From: Roseateles depolymerans
GTDB lineage: Bacteria > Pseudomonadota > Gammaproteobacteria > Burkholderiales > Burkholderiaceae_C
Reading direction: 5' to 3'
NCBI RefSeq assembly: GCF_003387155.1
Contig: NZ_QUMT01000001.1
Coordinates: forward strand, 558,001 to 622,000
Length of the DNA: 64,000 nt
Positions 8,838-18,223 of this stretch are shown here, one piece after another (within the stretch, counting starts at the first letter, position 1; each line of letters begins with the position of its first letter). Below the pieces are notes generated by a model. The model was not told the DNA's origin. It worked only from the letters and a program-made list of their open reading frames with translations, and ran no database searches. The position numbers and the translations under genes are program-made.

Positions 8838-11315
8838 TCAGATCTTCATTTCCAGCCGCACCTGCCAGAGCGTGAAGCTGCGGCCGGTGCTTTCGCCGGT
8901 GATGATCTTGGCGGGGCTGAGCAGGCTGCCGTTGGCGGCATAACGCGCCGGCACCATGGAGACGCTGCCGGTGCCGTAGGTGAGCGGCGCCAGGTTGGTC
9001 GCGGACACGCGCAGCGACGTGGCCGATGACACCGCCCAGGTGGCGAAGACGTCGAACACCCGCTTCTTGTCGCTGCTGATTTCCGTCAGCGTCGTCTGCT
9101 GGATGGTGTTGGACGGCGTGTAGTTGATCGAGCCGCCCAGCGTCAGCGGCAGACTGCGCAGTCGGTAGTCAGCGCCCAGGTTGGCGGTGTAGCTCGGCTG
9201 CTGGTCCAGCTTGTTGTTGGGCCCCTGGATGCCGGCCACTTCCGAGTGAAACAGTGACAGGTTGCTGCGGATGTTCACCGGCCATGCATCGGTCAGATAT
9301 TCGTCCAGCCGGAACTTGGCCTCCAGCTCCAGCCCCCAGGTCTGCGCCGTGCCGATGTTGCGAGGCTTGGATACCCAGCGCTGCTGCGCCGACCAGCTCA
9401 CATCCTCCAGCGCCGTGACGGTGCGGATCAGGTCGTTGATGTGGCGATAGAACAGGTTGGCACTGATCAGGCCCCCCTTGGTCATGTACTTTTCCCAGCC
9501 CAGCTCCACACCGGTGGCCATCTCCGGCTTCAGGTCCGGATTGCCCATGCGGTCCGGGTAGTTGATCGCATTGGTGCCGCAGGGCACGCCGTTGAGGCAT
9601 GGGTACTGCGAGTTGACGCTGGGCCGCGCAATCAGGTCATTGAGCTGCGGTGAGCGGTAGCTGCGCGTCAGGCTCGCGCGGATCTGCTCGCGGCTCTTCT
9701 CGTCCAGCTTGTAGACCGCATGCAGCAGCGGCGTCAACACGCTGGAGCTGTTGCTGACGTTGTAGTTGACGGCCTTGCTGTCGGTCTGGATGCCTTCCCA
9801 CCGAAGCCCGGCGTAGAAGCCCCATTGCTTGCCCACGCTCCACTCGTCCTGCGCATAGGCCGCCAGGCGGCGGGTGGAGGCATCCACGTCATCCCCGAAA
9901 TCCAGCAGGTAGGCGCAGTTGCTGCCGTTCTCCAGGCAATTGCGGGTCTGGTTGCGGCCGGTGCCTTCGCCCTCCACGCCGGCCACGAGGTTGTGCTCGT
10001 CCGGCAACTGATGGCTGTATTTGCTGTTGAAGCTCCAGGAGGTGTCGCGGCTCTTGGTGTGATCGTCCTGGGTGCGGGTGAGGGTGCTGTCCTCATACTC
10101 GCGACGGTTGTTGTTGCCGGTCATGGACATGCGGCCCACGCCAGCGCGAATCTCCAGACGGCTCACATCGCTCAGGCGCTTGTTCCACTGCGCATTCAGT
10201 CGCGCCATCACGGAGCGGTTGTCTCCCTGTGATTCGACGTGGTTGAAGTTGTAGTGGTCCGGGCCGGAGGCGATCTCCGGCGTCTGGGTCTGGTCGAACG
10301 TGCTGGCGCTGGTGCCGCGGTTGACCACCACGAAGGGCTGCAGAGCCAGCGTGTCGCCATTGTCCAGACGCCACTGCACCCGGCCGGTCATGTTGATCGA
10401 CTTGCGGGTGTTGGCGGTGTGACCCAGCGTTTGCAGCACCGTCTGGTCGCCGGTGTCCGGCACCAGGGTCACGGTGCGGCTGTTGATGTCTTCCTGCTGA
10501 CGGTTCTGCATGGCATTGACCGTCAGGTTGTAGGCGCTGCCGTGGTCGTCCAGCTTGTCGTTGCGGGTCCAGCTCAGGTGCGGGCGGACCTCACCGTTCT
10601 CGGTGGCCAGTGCGGCGCGAACCTCGTTGAGGCGGCGCTGCAGGGCCTCGCGCAGCACCACGTTGATGGTGCCTGCGACCGCCCGCGCGCCGAATTCGGC
10701 GGTGGGGGCGCGCATGACTTCGATCCGCTCGATCTGGTCGGGCGGCAGCTCGTCCAGGGAAAAGCCCGGCGGCATGCGTTCGCCGTTCACCAGGATCTGG
10801 GTGTAGCCCGAGCCCATGCCGCGCATGCGGACCTCGCCGCCGCGGCCTGGACGGCCGCCAGTGGTCACGCCCGGCAGGCGCTTGAGCACTTCGCCGATGG
10901 TGCTGTCGCCATAGCGCTCGATTTCCTCGCGGCCGATGATGATCTTGGATGCGGTGGAGGCGCGGCGCTGCGCATCGTCGCTGGACCGGCCCTGGACTTC
11001 CACGCGGTTGAGTTGCTGCGGGTCTTCGTCAGCGCGCGGCGACTTCGGGGGGCTGCTCGGGGCGCCAGGCGCGGCGGGGGCGGGGGCCTGTGTGGAGGCC
11101 GGGCTGGGCGCCGCGGGGGGCGTCCTGGCGGGAGCTGGCGCCTTGGTGGGCGCGGTGGCCGGTGCAGGTGCAGCCGAGGGAGTCGGTGCGGCGGCCGGTG
11201 TGGGCGCCGGCGCGGGTGCCGTCTGGGCCCGCAATGGGGGCGCGGCGAGTGCGCTCAGGGCCGTCAGCAGGGCCAGGGAGATCGGACGCAAGGCAGGGTG
11301 GCAGGTGCGTGTCAT
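8838..11315 (-). CDS. TonB-dependent outer-membrane receptor with a Pro/Ala-rich N-terminal extension
   Basis: The 825 residues start MTRTCHPALRP with a signal peptide ending near PLRAQ. A stretch of about 60 residues made almost only of Ala, Pro and Thr follows, then a plug domain (IGEVLKRLPGV, RMRGMGSGYTQILVNGERMP, IERIEVMRAPTAEFG) and a 22-strand-type barrel ending in the aromatic-terminated SFTLWQVRLEMKI. TonB receptors import large or scarce ligands such as siderophores, heme or oligosaccharides; the ligand is unknown here. The start at 11315 was preferred to 11441 because it begins directly at the signal peptide. No partner transport gene is adjacent. Confidence 0.9.
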   Translation of the reverse strand: MTRTCHPALRPISLALLTALSALAAPPLRAQTAPAPAPTPAAAPTPSAAPAPATAPTKAPAPARTPPAAPSPASTQAPAPAAPGAPSSPPKSPRADEDPQQLNRVEVQGRSSDDAQRRASTASKIIIGREEIERYGDSTIGEVLKRLPGVTTGGRPGRGGEVRMRGMGSGYTQILVNGERMPPGFSLDELPPDQIERIEVMRAPTAEFGARAVAGTINVVLREALQRRLNEVRAALATENGEVRPHLSWTRNDKLDDHGSAYNLTVNAMQNRQQEDINSRTVTLVPDTGDQTVLQTLGHTANTRKSINMTGRVQWRLDNGDTLALQPFVVVNRGTSASTFDQTQTPEIASGPDHYNFNHVESQGDNRSVMARLNAQWNKRLSDVSRLEIRAGVGRMSMTGNNNRREYEDSTLTRTQDDHTKSRDTSWSFNSKYSHQLPDEHNLVAGVEGEGTGRNQTRNCLENGSNCAYLLDFGDDVDASTRRLAAYAQDEWSVGKQWGFYAGLRWEGIQTDSKAVNYNVSNSSSVLTPLLHAVYKLDEKSREQIRASLTRSYRSPQLNDLIARPSVNSQYPCLNGVPCGTNAINYPDRMGNPDLKPEMATGVELGWEKYMTKGGLISANLFYRHINDLIRTVTALEDVSWSAQQRWVSKPRNIGTAQTWGLELEAKFRLDEYLTDAWPVNIRSNLSLFHSEVAGIQGPNNKLDQQPSYTANLGADYRLRSLPLTLGGSINYTPSNTIQQTTLTEISSDKKRVFDVFATWAVSSATSLRVSATNLAPLTYGTGSVSMVPARYAANGSLLSPAKIITGESTGRSFTLWQVRLEMKI

Positions 11316-11643
11316 CGGAGCAGGCAAGAGCAACGGCGATGCAAGCGGTCCGGACTTGGCGGCGGCTGGGACGCGGGACGCGGCGAACTTCGTGTCAGAG
11401 TTGAAAAGAGGCCGAAGGATCGCACGCTGTACGCCGACCACCCGCTGCGAAGCGTCTGGTTTTATGGTTCTTTACACGCGGTGATGGCTGAATGCGACGC
11501 CCTGGAAAACCGTACGCGCACGGCAGTGACTGGCCCAGGCACCGGCAATGAAGAAGCAACGTGAGCGCAGCAGCGGCATGGGTGAGGGCAGCCGCCTCGA
11601 TGCGGAAGCGCTACATCCCGCATCCCAATGAAAGAAGGCAATG
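11316..11643. other. Gap upstream of the TonB receptor; no gene supported
   Basis: No start-to-stop frame here looks coding, and no tRNA, Fur-like box or riboswitch was recognised. The promoter of the minus-strand receptor must lie within it, but no convincing -10/-35 pair can be named. Confidence 0.4.
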
Positions 11644-11674
11644 AAAAAAGCCACCGCGGTTGAGGCGGTGGCTT
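11644..11674 (-). terminator. Rho-independent terminator for the acyltransferase gene
   Basis: On the minus strand AAGCCACCGC pairs with GCGGTGGCTT (plus-strand arms 11648-11657 and 11665-11674, 7-base loop) and is followed by TTTTTT. It lies about 150 bp past the acyltransferase stop. Confidence 0.75.
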
Positions 11675-11824
11675 GTCGAAGAAGGTATCCGGACGCTGGT
11701 GACGGGTTCCAGCTTTCTGCCCTATGTCGCAGTCGGTTGTTTGTCTCGGATGCCTTGCATTGTGCCGGGCGATTGTGACGGTGAATTGACGAAAAGCAGG
11801 GTTCGATGCGGTCACTTGCGGGCG

Positions 11825-13114
11825 TCAGCGTCGTTTCGTCAATTCAGACGCCAAAAAGGCGGTGACGCGCCGCGCCCACGCCGCCCGGTGCGCCCCGTGG
11901 ATCCATTGCGCCGATTGCGCCCGCCAGCGTCGCAGGCAGGGCTCGGTCAGGGCCATGCCGGGCAGCTCCACATACCGATGGCAAAAGTGACTCAGCACCA
12001 TCACCACCGGCGTTGCGGCCCACACCACGCCCCAGTGCTGACCGGCACTCAGCGATGCAGCCGGCACTCCCAAGCCACCGGGCACGATGAACTGGAAGGC
12101 CACGAACAGCACCAGGCCATGGAGCAGATAGACGCTGTAGGCGGGTTCCCCCAAGCGTATCGACAGCCGGGAGGCCAGCGCGCCAAACACGTCATTGCCC
12201 GCAGCGATCAGCACAAAGGCCATCGCCTGCAGCCCCTGCGGCAGCGGCGACAGCGCGGAGGTTGGCAGGCAGAAGCCCCCGATCAGGCTCACCAGTGTCA
12301 CGGCCGACGCCGCAGGGGTCCGCGCGAAGCGCTGCATTGGGGCCCACCGCGACCCATAAGCGGCCGCGATGCCCACCGCAAACGGCATGAGGTTGCCGAT
12401 GGACGGGCGCCAGACCAGCAAGGCGCTGCAGGCGGCCGCTGGCACCAGCAGCGGCGCCAGGCCGGGCCGCTGCCCGGTGAGCAGCATCAGCAGCGGCAGC
12501 GCCGCGTAGAACATCCATTCGTAGGGCAGGGACCAGGTAACGCCGGCCACGGCAATCTCGGTGCGCGCCAGGCCATTGAGATCCGGCCGCCCCGGGATGG
12601 TGAACAGCAGCCAGTCCTTCAGGCTGCCAAGCAGGGTGGAGGCATCGACCTGCAGGCGGCCCTGGGTCATGACCGCCACGACAATCAGAAGCAGCGCCAG
12701 CATGACCAGGTAGGCGGGCGCCAGGCGCGTCAATCGACCGAAAAACAAGCGGGTCCAGTCGATGGGCCGCGTTCTGGCGTCCAGCAGCCGCCCGAAGAAC
12801 AGGAAGGCCGTGATCATGAAGAACAGGGCCACGCTGCCCTTGCCGGCATTCGCATACAGCGCCGATGGCGGCTGCGTCCATGCGCCGGAGACGCGATAGC
12901 CCTGCCAGAGAACGGCATGGTGCAGGAAGACGCCCAGGGCGAGGTAGCCGCGCAGGCCGTCAATGCTGCGATAGCGGGATGCGCCGGTCTGGCCGCTCTG
13001 GCCTCTAGGGCCGGTCTCGCCAGTCTTCAGCGGACCGCCATGCGGCAGGAGGCGGGTGGTCAACAATGCCAGCAGCACCGCCACCACGCCGGGCCATACA
13101 TCGGTCGGATTCAT
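11825..13114 (-). CDS. Acyltransferase family 3 (OafA/YrhL-like) membrane protein
   Basis: A 429-residue integral membrane protein with about ten hydrophobic segments. Near residue 52 it has the family opening RSIDGLRGYLALGVFLHHAV, whose His pair is thought to be catalytic, followed by FFMITAFLFFGRLL. These enzymes transfer acetyl or other acyl groups to carbohydrates outside the cytoplasm, for example O-antigen or exopolysaccharide. No glycan operon is adjacent, so the acceptor is unknown. The next plus-strand gene is divergent, and the terminator at 11644-11674 probably serves this gene. Confidence 0.88.
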   Translation of the reverse strand: MNPTDVWPGVVAVLLALLTTRLLPHGGPLKTGETGPRGQSGQTGASRYRSIDGLRGYLALGVFLHHAVLWQGYRVSGAWTQPPSALYANAGKGSVALFFMITAFLFFGRLLDARTRPIDWTRLFFGRLTRLAPAYLVMLALLLIVVAVMTQGRLQVDASTLLGSLKDWLLFTIPGRPDLNGLARTEIAVAGVTWSLPYEWMFYAALPLLMLLTGQRPGLAPLLVPAAACSALLVWRPSIGNLMPFAVGIAAAYGSRWAPMQRFARTPAASAVTLVSLIGGFCLPTSALSPLPQGLQAMAFVLIAAGNDVFGALASRLSIRLGEPAYSVYLLHGLVLFVAFQFIVPGGLGVPAASLSAGQHWGVVWAATPVVMVLSHFCHRYVELPGMALTEPCLRRWRAQSAQWIHGAHRAAWARRVTAFLASELTKRR

Positions 13115-13241
13115 GGGCTCCCCGGGGTCGCAGCGTCACCGCCGTCTGGCGCGAACGGTACACGCAATCCGCCTGCCTGTGCAGCGCCCGCCCCTCAGGT
13201 GGGGTGGGGCGGTGTCCAGTAGAGTGCTGCTTTCACGCTGC

Positions 13242-14069
13242 ATGCGGAGTTTTGATTTCCCCGATGACCTTATGAGCCGCTACCACACCGAATTCGACCG
13301 TTTGTATGCTGCCCCGAATGGCACCTCCGAAGCGCTCGGCCCCGGCGCGGACGCCTTGTTGGGGCCGGATGGCCAGACGCGGGCGATGGTGCTGGACATC
13401 GGGCGTCCGGTGGAATGGCCGCTGGTGGCTGCGTTGTGGCGCGCGGTCCAGGAGGAACTGGACCTGCCGGCGCCGGCCATTGCGATTTCCGGTGAGCAAA
13501 GTTTCCAGCTGTGGTGGTCGCTCGCGCAGGCCGTGCCGGCGCAGGATGCAGAGCGCTTCTTGCAGGCGCTGCAGCGACGTTTCCTGCCCGCCGTGAAACC
13601 CGCGCGGGTGCGGACGTTTCCGACCCGGGCCGACGCGCAGGCGCCCTGGACCCATGCCCGCCGCGTGCCGGAGCCGGTAATGCCGGACCAATGGTCCGCC
13701 TTTGTCGCGCCCGGCCTCGCGCCGGTCTTCGAGGAGACGCCCTGGGTGGACTTTCCTCCCAACGAGGAAGGACAGGCGGAGCTGCTGAGCGGGATCAGGA
13801 GCGTCTCCCCGGCGCAGTGGAAGGACGCGTGGGAGCGCTTGGCGATCGAGGCCGACGCGGTGGGGGACCGCGCCAGCAAGTCGCCCGCACAGGCCATCAC
13901 CCAGGAGGCGGCGCCGCGCGGGGAAGAGGCCCCCGCCGTCGCGCTGGTGACGCAGTCCTTCAACGACCCTCGCCACTTCCTGCTGCATGTGATGAACGAC
14001 AGCGCCGTTCCCCTGGCGCTGCGGATCGAAGCGGCGAAGGCCCTGCTGCCCTACACCGTGGATCGCTGA
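13242..14069 (+). CDS. Conserved hypothetical protein, 275 aa
   Basis: A soluble acidic protein with no recognised family, signal peptide or membrane segment. Two possible starts are in frame: the ATG at 13242 (MRSFDFPDDL) and one at 13272 (MSRYHTEFDRLY); neither has a clear ribosome site. The middle is rich in Trp and Pro (FQLWWSLAQAVP, PMPDQW-like segments), and the C-terminus (HFLLHVMNDSAVPLALRIEAAKALLPY) is predicted helical. Its 3' end overlaps the convergent HAD gene by 19 bp. Codon use matches the neighbours, so it appears to be a core gene. Confidence 0.7.
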   Translation: MRSFDFPDDLMSRYHTEFDRLYAAPNGTSEALGPGADALLGPDGQTRAMVLDIGRPVEWPLVAALWRAVQEELDLPAPAIAISGEQSFQLWWSLAQAVPAQDAERFLQALQRRFLPAVKPARVRTFPTRADAQAPWTHARRVPEPVMPDQWSAFVAPGLAPVFEETPWVDFPPNEEGQAELLSGIRSVSPAQWKDAWERLAIEADAVGDRASKSPAQAITQEAAPRGEEAPAVALVTQSFNDPRHFLLHVMNDSAVPLALRIEAAKALLPYTVDR

Positions 14070-14839
14070 GCGGGCCGGCTTGAGGCCATGCCCGCGCTGA
14101 GCTGGTCGAACAACTCCTGAAGATCGTTGACACGCAGATGCGGCACCGCGCCGGTATCCACTGCGTCGAGCCCCGCGGGAGGCCCGAATCCATGGGCGGC
14201 GCCTGCGGCGATGCCCAGCGCCTGCGGCGATCTCACCACCCACGCGGCCTGGGCCCCGGCCGCCACCGCGCCCGCCACATCCAGATGCCAATCGTCGCCC
14301 ACATGCAGCACCTCGGAGGGATGCACACCCGCGAGGGCAGCTGCCGCATGGAAAGCCTGTGGCTCGGGCTTGGCCACCCCCAGCTCGGCGGCACTGATGG
14401 CCCCCTTGAAGAAATGGCCGACGCCTGCCTTGTGGATGCAGGCATTGCCGTTCGTCAAGGCCACCAGCGGCAATCGTTCACTCAGTGCCGTCAGGGCCTG
14501 GGCCACTTCCGGGAACAGCTCCACCCGCTGCCGCTCGGCGAAGAACACCTCGAAGGCGGCCTCCGCCAGGGCCGGATCTTCCCGGCAGTCTTCCAGCAAT
14601 GCCCGAATGGAAGCGCGCCGCAGGCCGCTGAGGTCGGCGCGCAGTTCTGGATGGCGTTCATGGGCCCGGGCCCGATAGGCCATGAGGGTGGTGGGGTCGG
14701 ACAGGACCGATCGCGTGCCCGGCGCATGGGCCTGGAGCCAGGCCAGCAAGGCGGCTTCGGCTCTCACGAGACAGGGGCGAAAGGGCCAGAGCGTGTCGTC
14801 CAGGTCCAGGGAAATCGCGCGGATACGGTTGAACTGCAT
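14051..14839 (-). CDS. HAD-superfamily hydrolase (phosphatase type)
   Basis: The 262 residues carry the HAD motifs: motif I DLDDTLWPF with the nucleophile Asp near residue 12, motif II ALTNGN, a Lys in VAKPEPQAF and motif IV HVGDDWHLDVAGA. Such enzymes dephosphorylate small phosphorylated metabolites, with the aspartate forming a phospho-enzyme. The cap inserted after motif I is helical, giving the subfamily I layout. It is convergent with the preceding hypothetical (19-bp overlap) and divergent from the next gene. The physiological substrate cannot be told from sequence. Confidence 0.9.
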   Translation of the reverse strand: MQFNRIRAISLDLDDTLWPFRPCLVRAEAALLAWLQAHAPGTRSVLSDPTTLMAYRARAHERHPELRADLSGLRRASIRALLEDCREDPALAEAAFEVFFAERQRVELFPEVAQALTALSERLPLVALTNGNACIHKAGVGHFFKGAISAAELGVAKPEPQAFHAAAALAGVHPSEVLHVGDDWHLDVAGAVAAGAQAAWVVRSPQALGIAAGAAHGFGPPAGLDAVDTGAVPHLRVNDLQELFDQLSAGMASSRPAQRSTV

Positions 14840-14904
14840 GCCGCATTCTCAGACAAGCACGCAGGCCCTGCGCGTCGATAATCGCGGCAAATCGGAGACA
14901 CCGC

Positions 14905-15522
14905 ATGCAAGACACCGTCCACCCGCAGCAGATCAATGCCTTCTGGTCCTGGGTCAAGGCCCATCAGGACGATCTCGATGCACTGGAATCGCCGGAGCAT
15001 CCGTTCTGGGACGAGCTGCTGGGGCAGTTGCAGCAGGTGGATGAAGGGCTGTGGTTCGAGGTGTCCATGCCTGGGGATGACGTGCGGGAGCTGGTCATCA
15101 CCGCCGAAGGGGACTGGGAGCTGTTCCCGCTGGTGGAAGCCATGGTCTCGGTGGCACCGGACCTGGAGGGGTGGGACGTGGTGGCACTGAAGCCGGCCAT
15201 GGGATTCGAGTTCGGCATCCGCTATGAGGGCCTGGACCTGGACCCCCGCAAGATGTGGTTCCAGCCGCTGGTGGACGAGGACGCCCCGGACGTGCTGGGC
15301 CTGCGCGTGGCCATGCCGGGATTCGAGGACGAACAGGAACAGGCGTTTGCCAACGGCCTGCTGGTGATCCTGGACACCGCCCTGGGCGAGAAATCCGCCG
15401 CGAGTGATGTGGACGTGGTGGAGGTGTGCGAGGTGCCGGACGACCCGCAGGACGAGGGTTTCCTGCCCCTGCCGGAGCTGGCCAGCTATGTGGAATGGCG
15501 CAGGAGCCGCACGACGCACTGA
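14905..15522 (+). CDS. Conserved hypothetical acidic protein, 205 aa
   Basis: An acidic cytoplasmic protein (many Asp and Glu residues) with no signal peptide or membrane helix. It opens with MQDTVHPQQINAFWSWVKAH and contains ELVITAEGDWELFPLVEAMV, a pattern reminiscent of small proteins annotated only as hypothetical. The ATG at 14905 follows the divergent HAD gene by 65 bp. I recognise no family and propose no function. Confidence 0.75.
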   Translation: MQDTVHPQQINAFWSWVKAHQDDLDALESPEHPFWDELLGQLQQVDEGLWFEVSMPGDDVRELVITAEGDWELFPLVEAMVSVAPDLEGWDVVALKPAMGFEFGIRYEGLDLDPRKMWFQPLVDEDAPDVLGLRVAMPGFEDEQEQAFANGLLVILDTALGEKSAASDVDVVEVCEVPDDPQDEGFLPLPELASYVEWRRSRTTH

Positions 15523-15618
15523 CCCCGCCCGGCCGGTGAATGGCGCCCGGATTTCCGAAGTGCAGGGCCGGTCGTTTCCCGATGGTGCAAGGCCGCAGCC
15601 CGGCTTAGAGTGCCCGGC

Positions 15619-15945
15619 ATGACGATCAAGCCCAATCAAGCCACGGCAGCGGCGGCCGGCATCTGGGCCGCACTCGGCGGCATGGCCTTCGAGCAGTGGC
15701 ATGCGGCGCAGCCCTCGCTGTCGTCGCTCAGTTCCAACCTGCTGTGGGGCGGCTTCATGCTCGTGTTTGTGCTGCTGCCGCTCTTCTTTTTCGTGATCGG
15801 CCCGCAGCCCCCCTTCGGACGCGACTGGATCAAGGACCCGGCCGAACGGGCGCGCTACTTCCTTGGCGTGCGCCGGGTGCTGGTGTGGCTGGTGTCTGGC
15901 GTCGCGGTCGCCGGCATTTGGGCGGGGCTGCGCCATCTGCTTTGA
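15619..15945 (+). CDS. Small integral membrane protein, 108 aa
   Basis: Three hydrophobic segments are visible: around ATAAAAGIWAALGGMAFE, LLWGGFMLVFVLLPLFFFVIG and VLVWLVSGVAVAGIWAGL, with a short soluble loop (PPFGRDWIKDPAERARYF) between the second and third. The ATG at 15619 was preferred to a GTG at 15610. No family was recognised. It lies on the same strand as the acidic hypothetical protein upstream, 96 bp after it. Confidence 0.7.
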   Translation: MTIKPNQATAAAAGIWAALGGMAFEQWHAAQPSLSSLSSNLLWGGFMLVFVLLPLFFFVIGPQPPFGRDWIKDPAERARYFLGVRRVLVWLVSGVAVAGIWAGLRHLL

Positions 15946-16066
15946 GGGACACCCCCTCTGAGGTTTTCCCTAAGCGTCGCCAACTCCTAGACAAGTTTGA
16001 CAATTTGTCGGCTCGCCGGTCGATCATTTTTATCGAATTGCACGCACACTCCGCCCCCGTATCAAT

Positions 16067-18079
16067 ATGTGTATGGGGACGAGGATGGACGTCAACGCCG
16101 GCCTGGCGGCAGGCCTGGTTGCAGACAAAGGCAACGCGACTCACGGGGGCAGCTTCTTTGCACATCATGGCCCGTGGGCCTTGGGCGTGCGCCTCTTCCG
16201 GCAACTGCACTTCGGGGCCAAGGCGTGGCTGATCACGCTGTCCTTCCTGGTGCCGCTGCTGTTGCTCAGTGGCGCGTATTACCGCAACAGCCAGCTCGTC
16301 ATCGACTTTGCCCGCGGCGAGCTGGTGGGGGTGCAGGTGGTCCAGTCCCTGGAGCCGTGGCTGATCGCGGTCCAGAAGGAACGTCGGCAGGTGCTGTCGG
16401 GCATGACGCCGAAGGTGGAGATGTCCGCCATCGACGAGGCCGCCAAGGCCTTCCAGACGATGGCCAAGACCCTGCCGGAAGGCCTGGATCTGCATGAGGG
16501 CGTCGCGGCGGTGGACGCGGCACGGGCGGCGCTGGTGCGGGGCGGCCTGGAGGCCGGCAGCCCGGGTTTGGATGAACGGCTGCAGCGCCTGGTCACTGAG
16601 CTGATGGGCCTGCGCGACCTGGCGCTCGATACCTCGGGCCTGACCCTGGACCCGGACCAGGACACCTACTACCTCATGACGCTCTCGGGCGCGCTGATCT
16701 CCGATGTCATCGAGGACATCTCGCGGTCCCGCGCGGTCAGTGGAAGCCTGGCAGCCGACCCGTCTGCGGCGGCCCTGCGCAAGCTCTACGGCTATTGGTA
16801 TCACGGCAGCGAAGCCGTCGGGGACGTGCGCAACGCCGCACGTCATGCCGGGCAGTTCAACCCGGACGTGCGCGAGCGGCTCCAGGCGGAGCGGGGGGCC
16901 CAGGCGGCCGATGCCTTCTTCGCAGCCGCGGACCAGCGCTGGTTCGGGGCTGAGTTCAAGAAGGATGTCGAGGGCCTGAACGCGGTGGGGCAGACCGCCG
17001 TGGATGAACTCCGGGCCCTGTCCGGCCGCAGCACCACGCTGCTGCAAGAGCTGCTGCAGGCGCGGATTGCCGGCACGCAGGGATCGCGGCAACTGATCGT
17101 GGCCATCACCGCCGTCTGCCTGCTGGTGGCCGCCTATCTGTTCTTCTCGTTCTACCTGGTGATGCGCGGCGGGCTGCGCGAGGTCGGCCGCCATCTGGAG
17201 GCCATGACGGAAGGGGATCTCACCACGCGGCCTTCGCCTTGGGGGCGGGATGAAGCGGCTCAACTGATGCTGCTGATGGGCACGATGCAGGACAGCCTGC
17301 GGGCCATGGTCGTGCAGGTGCGGCAATCGTCGGTGGGCATGGTGTCGGCCAGCTCCGAGATCGCGGCGGCCTCCACCGACCTGTCCGCCCGCACCGAGCA
17401 GGCGGCGGCCAATCTGGAGGAGTCCACCTCTGCCATGGAGCAGATCGGCGGCACCGTGCGGTCCACGGCGGACAGCACGGAAGAGGCCACGCGGATGGCC
17501 AGCAGCAATGCGACGCTGGCCAGCAATGGCGGCACCATCATGGCCGAACTGGCGCAGACCATGCAGGCCATTGACGTGTCTGCGCATCGCATTGGCGACA
17601 TCACCGCCATCATTGACAGCATTGCTTTCCAGACCAATATCCTGGCGCTGAATGCGGCCGTGGAAGCGGCCCGCGCAGGTGAGCAGGGCCGCGGCTTTGC
17701 CGTCGTGGCCACCGAAGTGCGCACGCTGGCCGCGCGCAGTGCCGAAGCGGCGCGGGAGATCAAGGCGCTCATCAACACCAGCATGGAGACGGTGCGGCGC
17801 GGCACGGCGGTGACGCAGGACGCGCGCCAGGCGATTGCCGGCATCGTGGAGGGCGCCGGACATATCGACCGACTGCTGCGCGATGTGGCGTCCGGCACGC
17901 GGGCCCAGACCGACGGCATCAGCCAGGTGGGCGCTGCCATCCAGGACCTGGACCAGGCGACGCAACAAAATGCCGCCATGGTGGAGCAGACCGCAGCGGC
18001 GGCGGCGTCGATGCGGGACCAGGCCCAACAACTCGCTGCGCAGGTGGACCGGTTCCGCCTGCCTGCGACTTCACGCTGA
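16067..18079 (+). CDS. Methyl-accepting chemotaxis protein
   Basis: A 670-residue chemoreceptor. Its first membrane helix is near residues 50-70 ([20 protein letters not shown]), a periplasmic sensing domain of about 270 residues follows, and a second helix is at [18 protein letters not shown] linker leads to the signalling hairpin with [20 protein letters not shown] and [18 protein letters not shown]. It would control the CheA kinase according to a periplasmic ligand. The C-terminus ends PATSR without a CheR-docking pentapeptide. Alternative ATGs at 16073 and 16085 are in frame and equally possible; none has a perfect ribosome site. Confidence 0.92.
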   Translation: MCMGTRMDVNAGLAAGLVADKGNATHGGSFFAHHGPWALGVRLFRQLHFGAKAWLITLSFLVPLLLLSGAYYRNSQLVIDFARGELVGVQVVQSLEPWLIAVQKERRQVLSGMTPKVEMSAIDEAAKAFQTMAKTLPEGLDLHEGVAAVDAARAALVRGGLEAGSPGLDERLQRLVTELMGLRDLALDTSGLTLDPDQDTYYLMTLSGALISDVIEDISRSRAVSGSLAADPSAAALRKLYGYWYHGSEAVGDVRNAARHAGQFNPDVRERLQAERGAQAADAFFAAADQRWFGAEFKKDVEGLNAVGQTAVDELRALSGRSTTLLQELLQARIAGTQGSRQLIVAITAVCLLVAAYLFFSFYLVMRGGLREVGRHLEAMTEGDLTTRPSPWGRDEAAQLMLLMGTMQDSLRAMVVQVRQSSVGMVSASSEIAAASTDLSARTEQAAANLEESTSAMEQIGGTVRSTADSTEEATRMASSNATLASNGGTIMAELAQTMQAIDVSAHRIGDITAIIDSIAFQTNILALNAAVEAARAGEQGRGFAVVATEVRTLAARSAEAAREIKALINTSMETVRRGTAVTQDARQAIAGIVEGAGHIDRLLRDVASGTRAQTDGISQVGAAIQDLDQATQQNAAMVEQTAAAAASMRDQAQQLAAQVDRFRLPATSR

Positions 18080-18223
18080 GCACACAGGCCTTTCACAGAA
18101 TGGATGCCGGCCAGTCCGCGACGCCGACGGCGCGCGGGCTGACAAACATCAAGGGACAACCGGACGTCGATCGATACATTGGTCTTCGTCCGGTCCCTTC
18201 CGGCAATTCAGAAAGGCCCCTGC

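Noticed and set aside
11680-11760. Possible tRNA near the acyltransferase terminator
   Set aside because: A GGTTCCA-like segment is present but no acceptor stem or anticodon arm can be folded.
11660-13222. Long plus-strand frame opposite the acyltransferase
   Set aside because: Gln/His-rich shadow without domains; the minus strand encodes an acyltransferase.
15997-16025. Candidate promoter TTGACA for the chemoreceptor gene
   Set aside because: The -35 hexamer is good, but no acceptable -10 lies at 16-18 bp, and no FliA-type motif fits either.
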